Assembly: GCA_021106655.1 (NCBI GenBank)
Contig: JAIOTT010000160.1
Span: 1 to 8,140, forward strand
DNA length: 8,140 nucleotides
Source: Bacteroidales bacterium
GTDB lineage: Bacteria > Bacteroidota > Bacteroidia > Bacteroidales > SMBSF77
Reading direction: 5' to 3'
Shown: positions 1 through 6,381 of the stretch, one piece after another
How the letters are laid out: every line of letters begins with the position of its first letter
How positions within the stretch are numbered: position 1 is the stretch's first letter
The notes under the pieces: model-generated
The model's input: the letters and a program-made list of their open reading frames with translations, nothing else
Told to the model about the DNA's origin: nothing
The model's database searches: none
Program-made: the position numbers and the translations under genes

Positions 1-1061
1 ATGTTAGCTGCATTTTTGATAGTATATTTAATTGTTGTGCTTTCTAAAAATGGATTAGGGTAGTTTTGTTCAAGCAAAATATTATTAGAGGAAATATCCT
101 CACCAATACCTGAAATTTGGATTACCCAACTTTCCCCCCCATCTATTGTTTTTAAGATAGTGAGTGAATTCCCGGCAGCATAACCTAGGTTTGCATCAAC
201 AAAGAACAAAGTATTTAAGTATTCCATTGTACCTGATGCTTTGGTTGACCAGGTTTCTCCTGCATCAGTTGATTTAAGGATCAAACCATCCATTCCGACA
301 ATAAAGCCTGTAGTTTCATTTACAAACCACACATCTTTAAAAAGTTTAAGAGGGGTATTTTGTATCTGAGTCCATGTATTTCCTCCATCAGTAGTTTTGA
401 AAACATTTCCATCTGTGCCTACGGTAATTCCGGTTGAAGCATTCAGAAATGTAATAGCATGAAAACTACCTGTAGTTCCACTGTGAACTTCGCTCCAGGA
501 GGACCCTCCGTTAGAGGTTTTCAAAATCATATACATAGATCCGACAATAAAACCGTTAAGCGCATCCATAAAATATACTCCTTCAAACCAACTAGGTCCA
601 CCAGGAGAGCATTCTTGCCAGCTTTCTCCAACATCAGTTGTCTTATAAGCAGTATAAATCAATCCTACAGCGCATCCTGAATTTGCATCACCAAAATAAA
701 TTGATTTAAGTGGGTTAGTTGTGCTAGTAGTTTTTTGTATCCACGTAACTCCAAAATCAGTTGTTTTATAAATATCCCCCAAATCCCCTACAGCAATACC
801 TGTAGTATTATCAATAAAATACACATCGTAAACATAATTACTTGTAAATGCAGTTTGTTGAATCCATGAATCACCCCCGTCGGTTGTTTTATAATAACAA
901 CCTTGAAAGCCCATGGCAACACCGTTTTGTGCATCTGAGAACCATAATGCATCAATATGATCGTATAATTTTGAGGATGTGCCTTTCCATTCCTGAGCAG
1001 GAGCGATAATAACACAAAATCCAAAAATTAAACCAGACAATAAAAGTACTTTTGTTTTCAT
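1..1061 (-). CDS. Secreted Ycf48/Asp-box seven-blade beta-propeller protein with T9SS sorting domain (3' end outside window)
   Basis: I translated this frame by hand: 353 codons are open from the ATG at 1059-1061 to the window edge, with no stop. Residues 1-23 form a signal peptide (MKTKVLLLSGLIFGF..., ending APAQ). Seven Asp-box motifs of the form K-[TS]-x-[DN]-x-G-x-[ST]-W follow at residues 58, 99, 140, 181, 222, 263 and 304, exactly 41 residues apart. This is the signature of BNR/Ycf48-type beta-propellers and predicts one complete seven-blade propeller. Residues 328-345 (ILLEQNYPNPFLESTTIK) match the start of the type A C-terminal sorting domain of type IX secretion substrates; such domains usually run about 70-80 residues, so roughly 60 residues should be missing. 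The product is expected to be exported by Sec and then secreted or anchored at the cell surface by T9SS. Its ligand is unknown. The Ycf48 name reflects the fold, not photosystem assembly. It lies 400 bases from the export cluster and is probably a separate transcription unit. Confidence 0.9.
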   Translation of the reverse strand, partial: MKTKVLLLSGLIFGFCVIIAPAQEWKGTSSKLYDHIDALWFSDAQNGVAMGFQGCYYKTTDGGDSWIQQTAFTSNYVYDVYFIDNTTGIAVGDLGDIYKTTDFGVTWIQKTTSTTNPLKSIYFGDANSGCAVGLIYTAYKTTDVGESWQECSPGGPSWFEGVYFMDALNGFIVGSMYMILKTSNGGSSWSEVHSGTTGSFHAITFLNASTGITVGTDGNVFKTTDGGNTWTQIQNTPLKLFKDVWFVNETTGFIVGMDGLILKSTDAGETWSTKASGTMEYLNTLFFVDANLGYAAGNSLTILKTIDGGESWVIQISGIGEDISSNNILLEQNYPNPFLESTTIKYTIKNAAN

Positions 1062-1066
1062 TTATA

Positions 1067-1072
1067 CCTCCT
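1067..1072 (-). promoter_or_regulatory. Strong Shine-Dalgarno sequence of the propeller gene
   Basis: The minus strand reads AAAAGGAGGTATAA directly before the ATG, so AGGAGG lies 5 bases from the start codon. It fixes the start of the propeller gene. None of the other genes in this window has a comparable sequence, as expected for Bacteroidota, where Shine-Dalgarno use is generally weak. Confidence 0.8.
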
Positions 1073-1081
1073 TTTATTAAT

Positions 1082-1247
1082 TATGAACGCCAATCAAGGG
1101 TTGAAAGTTCAATTGCCACAAAGACTCTAAGGTTCACAAAGTTAATAATGCTGTCATTTGTCAGTCTTCGTGATATCTTTGTGTCTTCATGCCTTAGTGG
1201 CTAATTTTCAGCATATTATTTTTTCAACTCTTGATTCGCATTATGAG
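1082..1247. repeat. Long imperfect inverted repeat with CACAAAG-type core
   Basis: Two arms of about 60 bases face each other. The inner parts are 1115-1141 (GCCACAAAGACTCTAAGG...) and 1177-1201, whose reverse complement starts GCCACTAAGGCATGAAGA. The outer parts are 1092-1106 (AATCAAGGGTTGAAA) and 1222-1236, whose reverse complement is AATCAAGAGTTGAAA (14 of 15 identical). The unit sits 10 bases upstream of the Shine-Dalgarno sequence of the propeller gene, so it could be its 5' leader or simply a dispersed element. A second, more diverged copy of the core lies at 3550-3615. No transposase is present, and I see no target-site duplication. Confidence 0.65.
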
Positions 1248-1330
1248 TTATAAGTTATAAGCTTGGCAATTGTTTTTATATGGTAATTGTGAACGGTTTG
1301 AAATTTCCAATTTCTAATTTCCAATTTCAG
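1245..1330. repeat. Short 7-bp tandem repeats in the gap between the propeller and beta-barrel genes
   Basis: Two 7-base units (GAGTTAT, AAGTTAT) occupy 1245-1258. Four more in a row (ATTTCCA, ATTTCTA, ATTTCCA, ATTTCAG) occupy 1303-1330. A direct repeat GTGAACG flanks the second group at 1289-1295 and 1337-1343. The remainder of this gap (1331-1461) shows no gene, no clear terminator hairpin and no convincing promoter. Confidence 0.65.
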
Positions 1331-1461
1331 TATTCTGTGAACGCTTACGTTTTTATGAAATATATTTTCAAAACAGATAGAATGTAAAAGTTAACTTCTG
1401 CGGGCAATATACGAAAAAACAAATCGAATGTCAAGTTTTTAGATGTTAAATGATTCGGAAA

Positions 1462-2637
1462 TTAAAAACTCCATTTAAGGCGAATGTAGAATAATGTACC
1501 ATAACCACCATATTCAGTACCTGCTGCGCCTGTAAAGATCTGGCCCATAAAAAATAAATACAGATCATCACGGAGGGAAATGTCAACCGAAGGTCCGGCA
1601 AATGCGGAAAGATCGTATGGATTGAAAATTGATGCTATGCCGGCAGTAACCAAAGGACTAACAGGATAGGTGACTTGTCCGAAAAGTGAAGCACGTGAAA
1701 GAGTCAGATTTTTTGCTGTAATATCTTCATTTATAAATATTGGTCTAAATCCTGCATTGCCTGTTGTTCCATTGTTATTATATAGTGCTGATGCATGTAT
1801 ATACAGACTGTTTTTAAAAGTATAATCCCAGTCGATTGAGGCAATAAGCGTTGCAGTGGTATCAATTGAGTTGTCGGTGTTTATAAAGCATGAGAATTCT
1901 CCCCTGAAACCACTTCCAGCTATCTGACCCGCCCATCCGGCTCCCAGAACTATGTCTTCAAGCATTACACCTCCCATAAACTGCATGTCATAATTCCATT
2001 TGTTAAACTTATACAAAGCAGCCATAGTAACATCATTATTATGATCCAGTTTGCAAGCGAGTTGTATGGAAGATGTGTAATTTGGATAATACTGTAACAA
2101 AACTGCATCTGATCCGGGCCTTTCCTCATAGTCGAAATCAAAATATGAAAATGAATTGAAAATATCGTTTGGATTCCAGACAAGATTTCGCCCCCAGTTT
2201 ATTCGCTGACGTCCTATCTGAAATTCAATTTTATTTGCAGTATATTTGAAATAAAGCCTATCAATATTAGAAAATAAAACATAGTTATCGTTATTACCAA
2301 TAACTTTTGTAAGGTCAAAAAATCCATAATCATTATCCAGCATTTTATCATAGTCAGGAACTACCTGAATTAACTGGCCAAATTGTAATTGGTTACGTAT
2401 GCCAATTGTAGCATACATCTTATTGTTAGGGTACCATTTAAAATCAAGGCGGTTGTTTATAGAATTCCAAATAATCCAGTTGTTATCAAAATCTTCAATC
2501 CAGGTATTTTGAAGATTCTTAAGATACCCATCCAATGACCATTTCTTTGCCTTCTTACCATCCTGTCCCCATGTAACAATTGGCAACAAAACCATGATAA
2601 GAAAAACTATAATGCAATATTTTCTTCCCAATAACAT
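1462..2637 (-). CDS. Outer-membrane beta-barrel (porin-like) protein of the export cluster
   Basis: The 391-residue product starts with a hydrophobic signal peptide (about residues 1-25, LLPIVTWGQ, probable type I cleavage after Gly24 or Gln25; no lipobox cysteine). The rest has no long hydrophobic segment. It shows alternating aromatic and polar strands and ends in YIRLKWSF, with the terminal phenylalanine typical of outer-membrane barrels. Residues 141-180 (GRQRINWGRNLVWNPNDIFN, then DFDYEERPGSDAV) resemble a conserved block I associate with uncharacterised porin-like proteins, but I cannot name the family from sequence alone. It follows the ATPase gene by 97 bases on the same strand, and the gap holds only tandem repeats. 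Its place at the end of an ABC permease and LolA-like cluster suggests it is the outer-membrane end point of that route. This role is inferred. The start is the ATG at 2635-2637; no Shine-Dalgarno is visible. Confidence 0.85.
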   Translation of the reverse strand: MLLGRKYCIIVFLIMVLLPIVTWGQDGKKAKKWSLDGYLKNLQNTWIEDFDNNWIIWNSINNRLDFKWYPNNKMYATIGIRNQLQFGQLIQVVPDYDKMLDNDYGFFDLTKVIGNNDNYVLFSNIDRLYFKYTANKIEFQIGRQRINWGRNLVWNPNDIFNSFSYFDFDYEERPGSDAVLLQYYPNYTSSIQLACKLDHNNDVTMAALYKFNKWNYDMQFMGGVMLEDIVLGAGWAGQIAGSGFRGEFSCFINTDNSIDTTATLIASIDWDYTFKNSLYIHASALYNNNGTTGNAGFRPIFINEDITAKNLTLSRASLFGQVTYPVSPLVTAGIASIFNPYDLSAFAGPSVDISLRDDLYLFFMGQIFTGAAGTEYGGYGTLFYIRLKWSF

Positions 2638-2648
2638 AATATAAATTG

Positions 2649-2739
2649 CTGATTACGGATTACGGATTACGGATTATGAATTACGGATTACGGATTACGT
2701 TTTTACCTTACACCTTACACCTTATACCTTATACCTATT
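2649..2739. repeat. In-register 7-bp tandem array filling the gap between ATPase and barrel genes
   Basis: Thirteen consecutive 7-base units keep one register. On the plus strand these are CTGATTA, three CGGATTA, TGAATTA, two CGGATTA, the bridging unit CGTTTTT, then ACCTTAC twice, ACCTTAT twice and ACCTATT. Two unrelated unit families thus share the same phase. The array overlaps the stop codon of the ATPase gene (2735-2737) and ends 11 bases before the ATG of the barrel gene, so it is almost the whole gap. It would be transcribed if the cluster is an operon. Confidence 0.9.
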
Positions 2740-3418
2740 TAACCTCATCGCTTATAACAACTCCATCCTCAAGGGTAATAACTCTTCTGGCTTTTTTTAC
2801 CACTCTCGCATCATGAGTAGAGAATATAAAAGTTATATTTTCTTCTTCATTTAATCTTTCCATGATATCCAGAAGTGTTGCTGTTGATTTTGAATCCAGG
2901 TTTGCAGTTGGTTCATCGGCAAGGATGAACTTTGGTTTTGATGCCAACGCCCGTGCTACAGCAACACGTTGCTGCTGACCTCCGGAAAGTTTATTCGGGC
3001 GGCTATCCATCCTGTCTCCCAGTCCAACATTTTCAAGCAGTTCCCTTGTTCTTTTGTGGCGTTCAGCTTTAGATTTTCCTTGCAGATGCATAATAAATTC
3101 AACATTTTCCTTTGCAGTAAGCACCGGAATAAGATTATATGCCTGAAAGACAAATCCAATATTATTCATCCTGAAGTCTGTAATTTTCCTTGACTTCATA
3201 TCCCAAATATTAATTCCATCAATAATTATTTCTCCTTCAGTAGGATTATCAAGGCCACCAAGCATATTTAGAAAAGTAGTTTTTCCTGAACCCGAAGGGC
3301 CTACTATTGCTGCGAATTCACCTTTTTCAAATGTAATGTCAATGCCGTCAACAGCCTTAACGGGGACATGTGAATCGTCATAGATCTTTTTTAATTTTTT
3401 TGTTTCAATTATGCTCAT
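2735..3418 (-). CDS. ABC transporter ATP-binding protein, LolD/MacB family
   Basis: This cytoplasmic nucleotide-binding subunit has 227 residues, the usual length for LolD/MacB-type ATPases. All motifs are intact: Walker A GPSGSGKTT at residues 40-48, Q-loop glutamine 92 (FVFQAYNLIP), signature LSGGQ at 144-148, Walker B FILADEP at 164-170 with catalytic Glu169, D-loop around LDSK (174-177) and switch histidine 202 (STHD). The family powers FtsX-fold permeases that work on substrates in the outer leaflet or periplasm, such as LolCDE lipoprotein release or MacAB, rather than channel-type transport. The two permease genes just upstream are its obvious partners. The start is the ATG at 3416-3418; CCATACCCAAG before it is not a Shine-Dalgarno. 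The 234-base gap to the upstream permease gene is the largest in the cluster, so an internal promoter is possible; I see no clear one. Confidence 0.95.
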   Translation of the reverse strand: MSIIETKKLKKIYDDSHVPVKAVDGIDITFEKGEFAAIVGPSGSGKTTFLNMLGGLDNPTEGEIIIDGINIWDMKSRKITDFRMNNIGFVFQAYNLIPVLTAKENVEFIMHLQGKSKAERHKRTRELLENVGLGDRMDSRPNKLSGGQQQRVAVARALASKPKFILADEPTANLDSKSTATLLDIMERLNEEENITFIFSTHDARVVKKARRVITLEDGVVISDEVK

Positions 3419-3549
3419 CTTGGGTATGGTTTAATATATATTTTGTGACATTTTTTGTTGCCGTTCATTGTTTTTTTTATTGTTAAATTATTCTTTTTAT
3501 GTGTAGGTAGTTTACGAAATTAATAACATACAAAACCTATCTTGCTACT

Positions 3550-3615
3550 GAGTCACAAAGACACTAAGATTTACTAAAAGAACTAAAGAATTATTCCTTT
3601 GTGCAACTTGGTGAC
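3550..3615. repeat. Second copy of the CACAAAG-type inverted repeat
   Basis: Left arm 3550-3569 (GAGTCACAAAGACACTAAGA) faces right arm 3596-3615, whose reverse complement is GTCACCAAGTTGCACAAAGG. The core words CACAAAG and CTAAG match the element at 1115-1201. It lies in the 234-base gap (3419-3652) between the second permease and the ATPase. The rest of that gap is AT-rich and shows no gene, RNA or definite promoter. Confidence 0.55.
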
Positions 3616-3651
3616 ATATTCTTGTTATTCTATTATTTATCTAATCCATCG

Positions 3652-3687
3652 TTTAACAATATAATAATTTAACAATATAACAATTTA
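3652..3687. repeat. 16-bp tandem duplication at the 3' end of the second permease gene
   Basis: TTTAACAATATAATAA (3652-3667) is followed at once by TTTAACAATATAACAA (3668-3683), with 15 of 16 bases identical, then a partial third unit TTTA. The repeat lies inside the coding frame and supplies the stop codon (3653-3655) and about ten C-terminal codons of the permease. Confidence 0.85.
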
Positions 3688-4963
3688 CCGCCTCTGCAGG
3701 ATTCAACCTGAGGGCTTTTATTGCCGGGTAAATTGAAGCCAGAATACCCGTTAAAACAACTAAAATTGCAACACCAAAGTAGAAAGTTAAATTGATGCTG
3801 GGATATAAAACCGCTTCATATCCTATTGCCTCCAGACCACCTACCCATTTTGTAAGATCAATTCCTTTATCTGCTACATAATCAATTACAATGCTGCTTA
3901 TTATCATCCCTAAAATAGCACCACAAATACTGAGAAATATTGTCTCAAGCATAATCATTTTAAAAACCCTGGATCTGTTCATTCCCACAGCCATTAGCAT
4001 GCCTAATTCTTTGATGCGCTCAAGCACCACCATCAACATGGTATTAACAATTCCAAAACCTAAAGCAAGAAGGATGATAATTATAAATACATAAAGCATT
4101 ACATTCATATATTCTGTCATCATTCCAAGATCGGGTTGTATTTCCTGCCATGTCATTACATTAAGAAGGGGATACGCTGATTGGAGTGTTTTTTCTACCT
4201 CCTTACATTTTTCATTATCATTGAGTAGAATTGCAATTTCGTGAGCTTTTGTGGAATCAAGTCCTGTAAGGTTTTCAAGATCTTTTGATCTGACGAAAAT
4301 ATTTATTTCATCAAACATAGTGTTATTGGTTTTGTAAATACCAATTACCCGGAAGGCTCCTTCGGTTGGTGTACCATCAACTCTTTGAAGAGAAATAACA
4401 ATTTTTGAGCGTATCCTTACCTTGAGTTTTTTTGCGAGCTTTTGACCAATGACTATCGGGTTGCTCCTTGCATTTTCGAAATAAGTCCCGCAACTGTCTT
4501 TAAGATAGTTGTGGATCACAGAGGGATCTGTGATATGTCTTTTCTCTGCTAAAGAAGTACTATCGCAAATTTTTGAGTATATGGCAGTAACGTTTTTCTC
4601 TTTTTCCGGATCTATACCATAGATAATAATGCCTGTACCGGTTCTTGCTGTTTTAGCCATCCCGGTAAGTTTAATCCTCTTACTGACAGCTTTCACTTCA
4701 GGATTTTTTTCAATATTTGCAACGACTGAATCTGCATTATTAATACAGAATTGTATCTCTTTATTTTCCAGATATTTCGGCTTATGAAGTTGAATACTCG
4801 AAATTTCATTACTTATTGCGGCTTTAATTCTTTGCTCCATCATGCCATTCATCAGGGCAGAAGAAAAAATGCCGGCAAAAAGCCCCAGGGTTACGGCAGT
4901 CATTACTACAAGACTTCTTAGCTTGCTTCTCCATACGTTTTTCCATGCAATTGACCAGATCAT
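3653..4963 (-). CDS. FtsX-fold ABC permease, LolC/LolE-like (second permease)
   Basis: This inner-membrane permease has 436 residues in the standard 4-helix FtsX/MacB layout: one N-terminal helix (about 16-38), a large periplasmic domain (about 40-285), then three helices near 286-314, 336-362 and 392-414. The charged segment LERIKELGMLMAVGMNRSRVF between helices 2 and 3 is the cytoplasmic coupling region that contacts the ATPase. The conserved ending YPAIKALRLNPAEAV is followed by an odd tail, NCYIVKLLYC, encoded by the 16-bp repeat. Four cysteines lie in the periplasmic domain (residues 73, 133, 158 and 253), absent from the same region of the neighbouring permease except one. I start at ATG 4961-4963: MIWSIAWKNVWRSKLR parallels the neighbour's N terminus, and the in-frame TTG at 4973-4975 lies inside a tandem repeat. 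It probably pairs with the other permease and the ATPase to pull lipidated or hydrophobic cargo from the inner membrane. Confidence 0.92.
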   Translation of the reverse strand: MIWSIAWKNVWRSKLRSLVVMTAVTLGLFAGIFSSALMNGMMEQRIKAAISNEISSIQLHKPKYLENKEIQFCINNADSVVANIEKNPEVKAVSKRIKLTGMAKTARTGTGIIIYGIDPEKEKNVTAIYSKICDSTSLAEKRHITDPSVIHNYLKDSCGTYFENARSNPIVIGQKLAKKLKVRIRSKIVISLQRVDGTPTEGAFRVIGIYKTNNTMFDEINIFVRSKDLENLTGLDSTKAHEIAILLNDNEKCKEVEKTLQSAYPLLNVMTWQEIQPDLGMMTEYMNVMLYVFIIIILLALGFGIVNTMLMVVLERIKELGMLMAVGMNRSRVFKMIMLETIFLSICGAILGMIISSIVIDYVADKGIDLTKWVGGLEAIGYEAVLYPSINLTFYFGVAILVVLTGILASIYPAIKALRLNPAEAVNCYIVKLLYC

Positions 4964-5022
4964 TTCAATTATCAATTATTAATTATTAATTATAAATTAT
5001 CACATTAGCATATTATCACATT
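4964..5022. repeat. 7-bp AT-rich tandem array plus 11-bp direct repeat between the two permease genes
   Basis: Five 7-base units (TTCAATT, ATCAATT, ATTAATT twice, ATAAATT) run from 4964 to 4998, starting at the base next to the ATG of the downstream permease. Two copies of ATTATCACATT follow at 4996-5006 and 5012-5022. The array creates an in-frame TTG that extends the apparent permease frame by four codons. Confidence 0.8.
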
Positions 5023-5033
5023 TTCAAATTATT

Positions 5034-6257
5034 TTATCCTCTAAGCGATTTAATAACATTAATCCTTGCAATTGAACCTACCGGATAAATGATCGCAATT
5101 AAAATCAAAATAAGGACAATAATAAATTGATTCAAGAATATTTCCCAGTTAAGAGCCATAGGCATAATTGGTTCAATACCATAAGCCTCCATCATTTTTT
5201 CATACTCACCTGTCAAACGAATTGGATTAAGATAATAATAGATGATAATAGGGAGGCTACCAATCATACCGGCAATTGTCCCGATTATTCCAATAAATAT
5301 CATCTCAATTAAGACAATAAACGACAATTTGGTTTTTTGCATTCCAACAGCAACCATCACAGCAAATTCCCTTTTGCGTTCAGAAGTCATCATCAGCACT
5401 GTACCAAAAACGCCAAATGCAATGACCATGTACAATATCCCAAGCATTATCTGACCAGAATAATCATCAATTTCAATCTGTTGAACAAGGTCGGTAAGTA
5501 TGTCTTTCCAGCTGAGAACTGCATAAGTATTGCTGTTGAGTTTTTTACTTAATTCTGCAACCGTGGCATCCAGATCATGTGGATCTTTGATGTTAAGTGA
5601 TAGAGATGTTAGCATATCCGGAGCAGAATAAAGATATTCACAGGACTTAAGATTCATATATATCATTTTATTATCTAAGTCAGGTGTCGGGAGATGAATT
5701 ATGCCTTTTACAGGATATATTCCATTAGCGCTCATTCCGTGATATCCCTGACCAATCAATACAAGAGAATCGTTTACGTCAATTTTTAAATATGCTGCCA
5801 GTCTTTCTGAAACAAGCAAACCACTATTTTCATCATCTAAATAATTTCCTTTAATTATCCTTTTCGACAAATGAGTGAGATGATCTTCAACGGAGGGTTG
5901 TATGCCTATAACCATCACTCCTTTTGTTTGCAGTTTATATGATGCAAGAGCATAAGTTTCAAGCCTTGGAACAACATCTGTAATATTATATGAGCTTTTT
6001 ACGAGATCAATAAGCGAATCAGAAATTGAGAAGGTATTGTCAATAACCTTGTCATTCCAATAGTCTTTATTTTGAACTTGTATGAATCCTGTGTACGATT
6101 GCACAACATTATTTACCATATGATCATAACTACCGAACTGGAATGACCGCATTACTAAAGCAAATAACATTGCAAAAAAGATAGAGGCAATGGTTATAAG
6201 GGTTCTCCTTTTATTTCTCCAGATGTTTCTCCAACCAAGTTTGAGATAATTGTTCAT
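5034..6257 (-). CDS. FtsX-fold ABC permease, LolC/LolE-like (first permease)
   Basis: This inner-membrane permease has 407 residues and the same layout as its neighbour: N-terminal MNNYLKLGWRNIWRNKRRTL leading into helix 1 (about 19-37), a periplasmic domain (about 38-267), helices near 268-290, 310-342 and 372-394, and the coupling segment TSERKREFAVMVAVGMQKTK (291-310). The end, VGSIARINVIKSLRG, is normal for the family. The two permeases are clearly diverged and differ in their periplasmic domains, which suggests a heterodimer of the LolC plus LolE kind rather than one homodimeric permease. No adaptor (MacA/HlyD) gene is present, which argues against a MacAB-type drug or toxin pump. The start is the ATG at 6255-6257, without a Shine-Dalgarno. 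It is 122 bases downstream of the LolA-like gene and 70 bases upstream of the second permease. Confidence 0.93.
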   Translation of the reverse strand: MNNYLKLGWRNIWRNKRRTLITIASIFFAMLFALVMRSFQFGSYDHMVNNVVQSYTGFIQVQNKDYWNDKVIDNTFSISDSLIDLVKSSYNITDVVPRLETYALASYKLQTKGVMVIGIQPSVEDHLTHLSKRIIKGNYLDDENSGLLVSERLAAYLKIDVNDSLVLIGQGYHGMSANGIYPVKGIIHLPTPDLDNKMIYMNLKSCEYLYSAPDMLTSLSLNIKDPHDLDATVAELSKKLNSNTYAVLSWKDILTDLVQQIEIDDYSGQIMLGILYMVIAFGVFGTVLMMTSERKREFAVMVAVGMQKTKLSFIVLIEMIFIGIIGTIAGMIGSLPIIIYYYLNPIRLTGEYEKMMEAYGIEPIMPMALNWEIFLNQFIIVLILILIAIIYPVGSIARINVIKSLRG

Positions 6258-6306
6258 GTCTGCTTATATTGGGTGTGTTTATTTTGCTTTTGGTTTATTT
6301 ACTGAC

Positions 6307-6381
6307 AAATGACTAAAATGAGCTAAAGGTTCGAATGACTAAAATTTTAGTCACTCTAGTCATTTGTAATTTTAGTCATTT
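6307..6381. repeat. 75-bp imperfect palindrome between the LolA-like and first permease genes
   Basis: Two arms of about 38 bases meet at 6344/6345. Both ends read AAATGACTAAAAT on their own strand. The central 18 bases (6336-6353), TGACTAAAA followed by its exact reverse complement, are a perfect palindrome. The right end runs into the stop codon of the LolA-like gene. The skeleton TGAC-N10-GTCA equals that of the site at the regulator promoter, so it may be an operator; alternatively it is an AT-rich dispersed repeat or an RNA hairpin. The run of T after a GC-rich stem expected of a terminator is absent. Confidence 0.75.

Noticed and set aside
788..1024. Open frame overlapping the 5' part of the propeller gene
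   Set aside because: It is a shadow in another frame of the long Asp-box coding frame, which has a signal peptide, repeats and a Shine-Dalgarno.
1137..1144. TAACTTTG on the minus strand as -7 box of the propeller gene
   Set aside because: It fits TAnnTTTG but has no TTG at the right distance. It arises from the CACAAAG repeat word, so chance is likely.
2649..2739. CRISPR array or telomere-like repeat
   Set aside because: Units are 7 bases with no spacers, and there are no cas genes. The array is short, internal and one of several different arrays.
2735..4963. FtsE/FtsX cell-division pair
   Set aside because: FtsX is usually about 300 residues, with a small periplasmic domain and a single permease gene. 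Both permeases here are over 400 residues with large periplasmic domains.
4964..4975. TTG start of the second permease four codons upstream
   Set aside because: The TTG is part of the ATTAATT-type tandem repeat. The ATG at 4961-4963 aligns with the start of the neighbouring permease.
3653..6257. MacAB-TolC-type drug or toxin efflux pump
   Set aside because: The ATPase is a separate protein, two permeases are present, and there is no periplasmic adaptor or TolC-like gene. A LolA-like protein is present instead.
6336..6353. Rho-independent terminator after the LolA-like gene
   Set aside because: The stem is nearly all A and T, and no run of T follows a stable GC-rich stem. Co-transcription with the permeases remains more likely.
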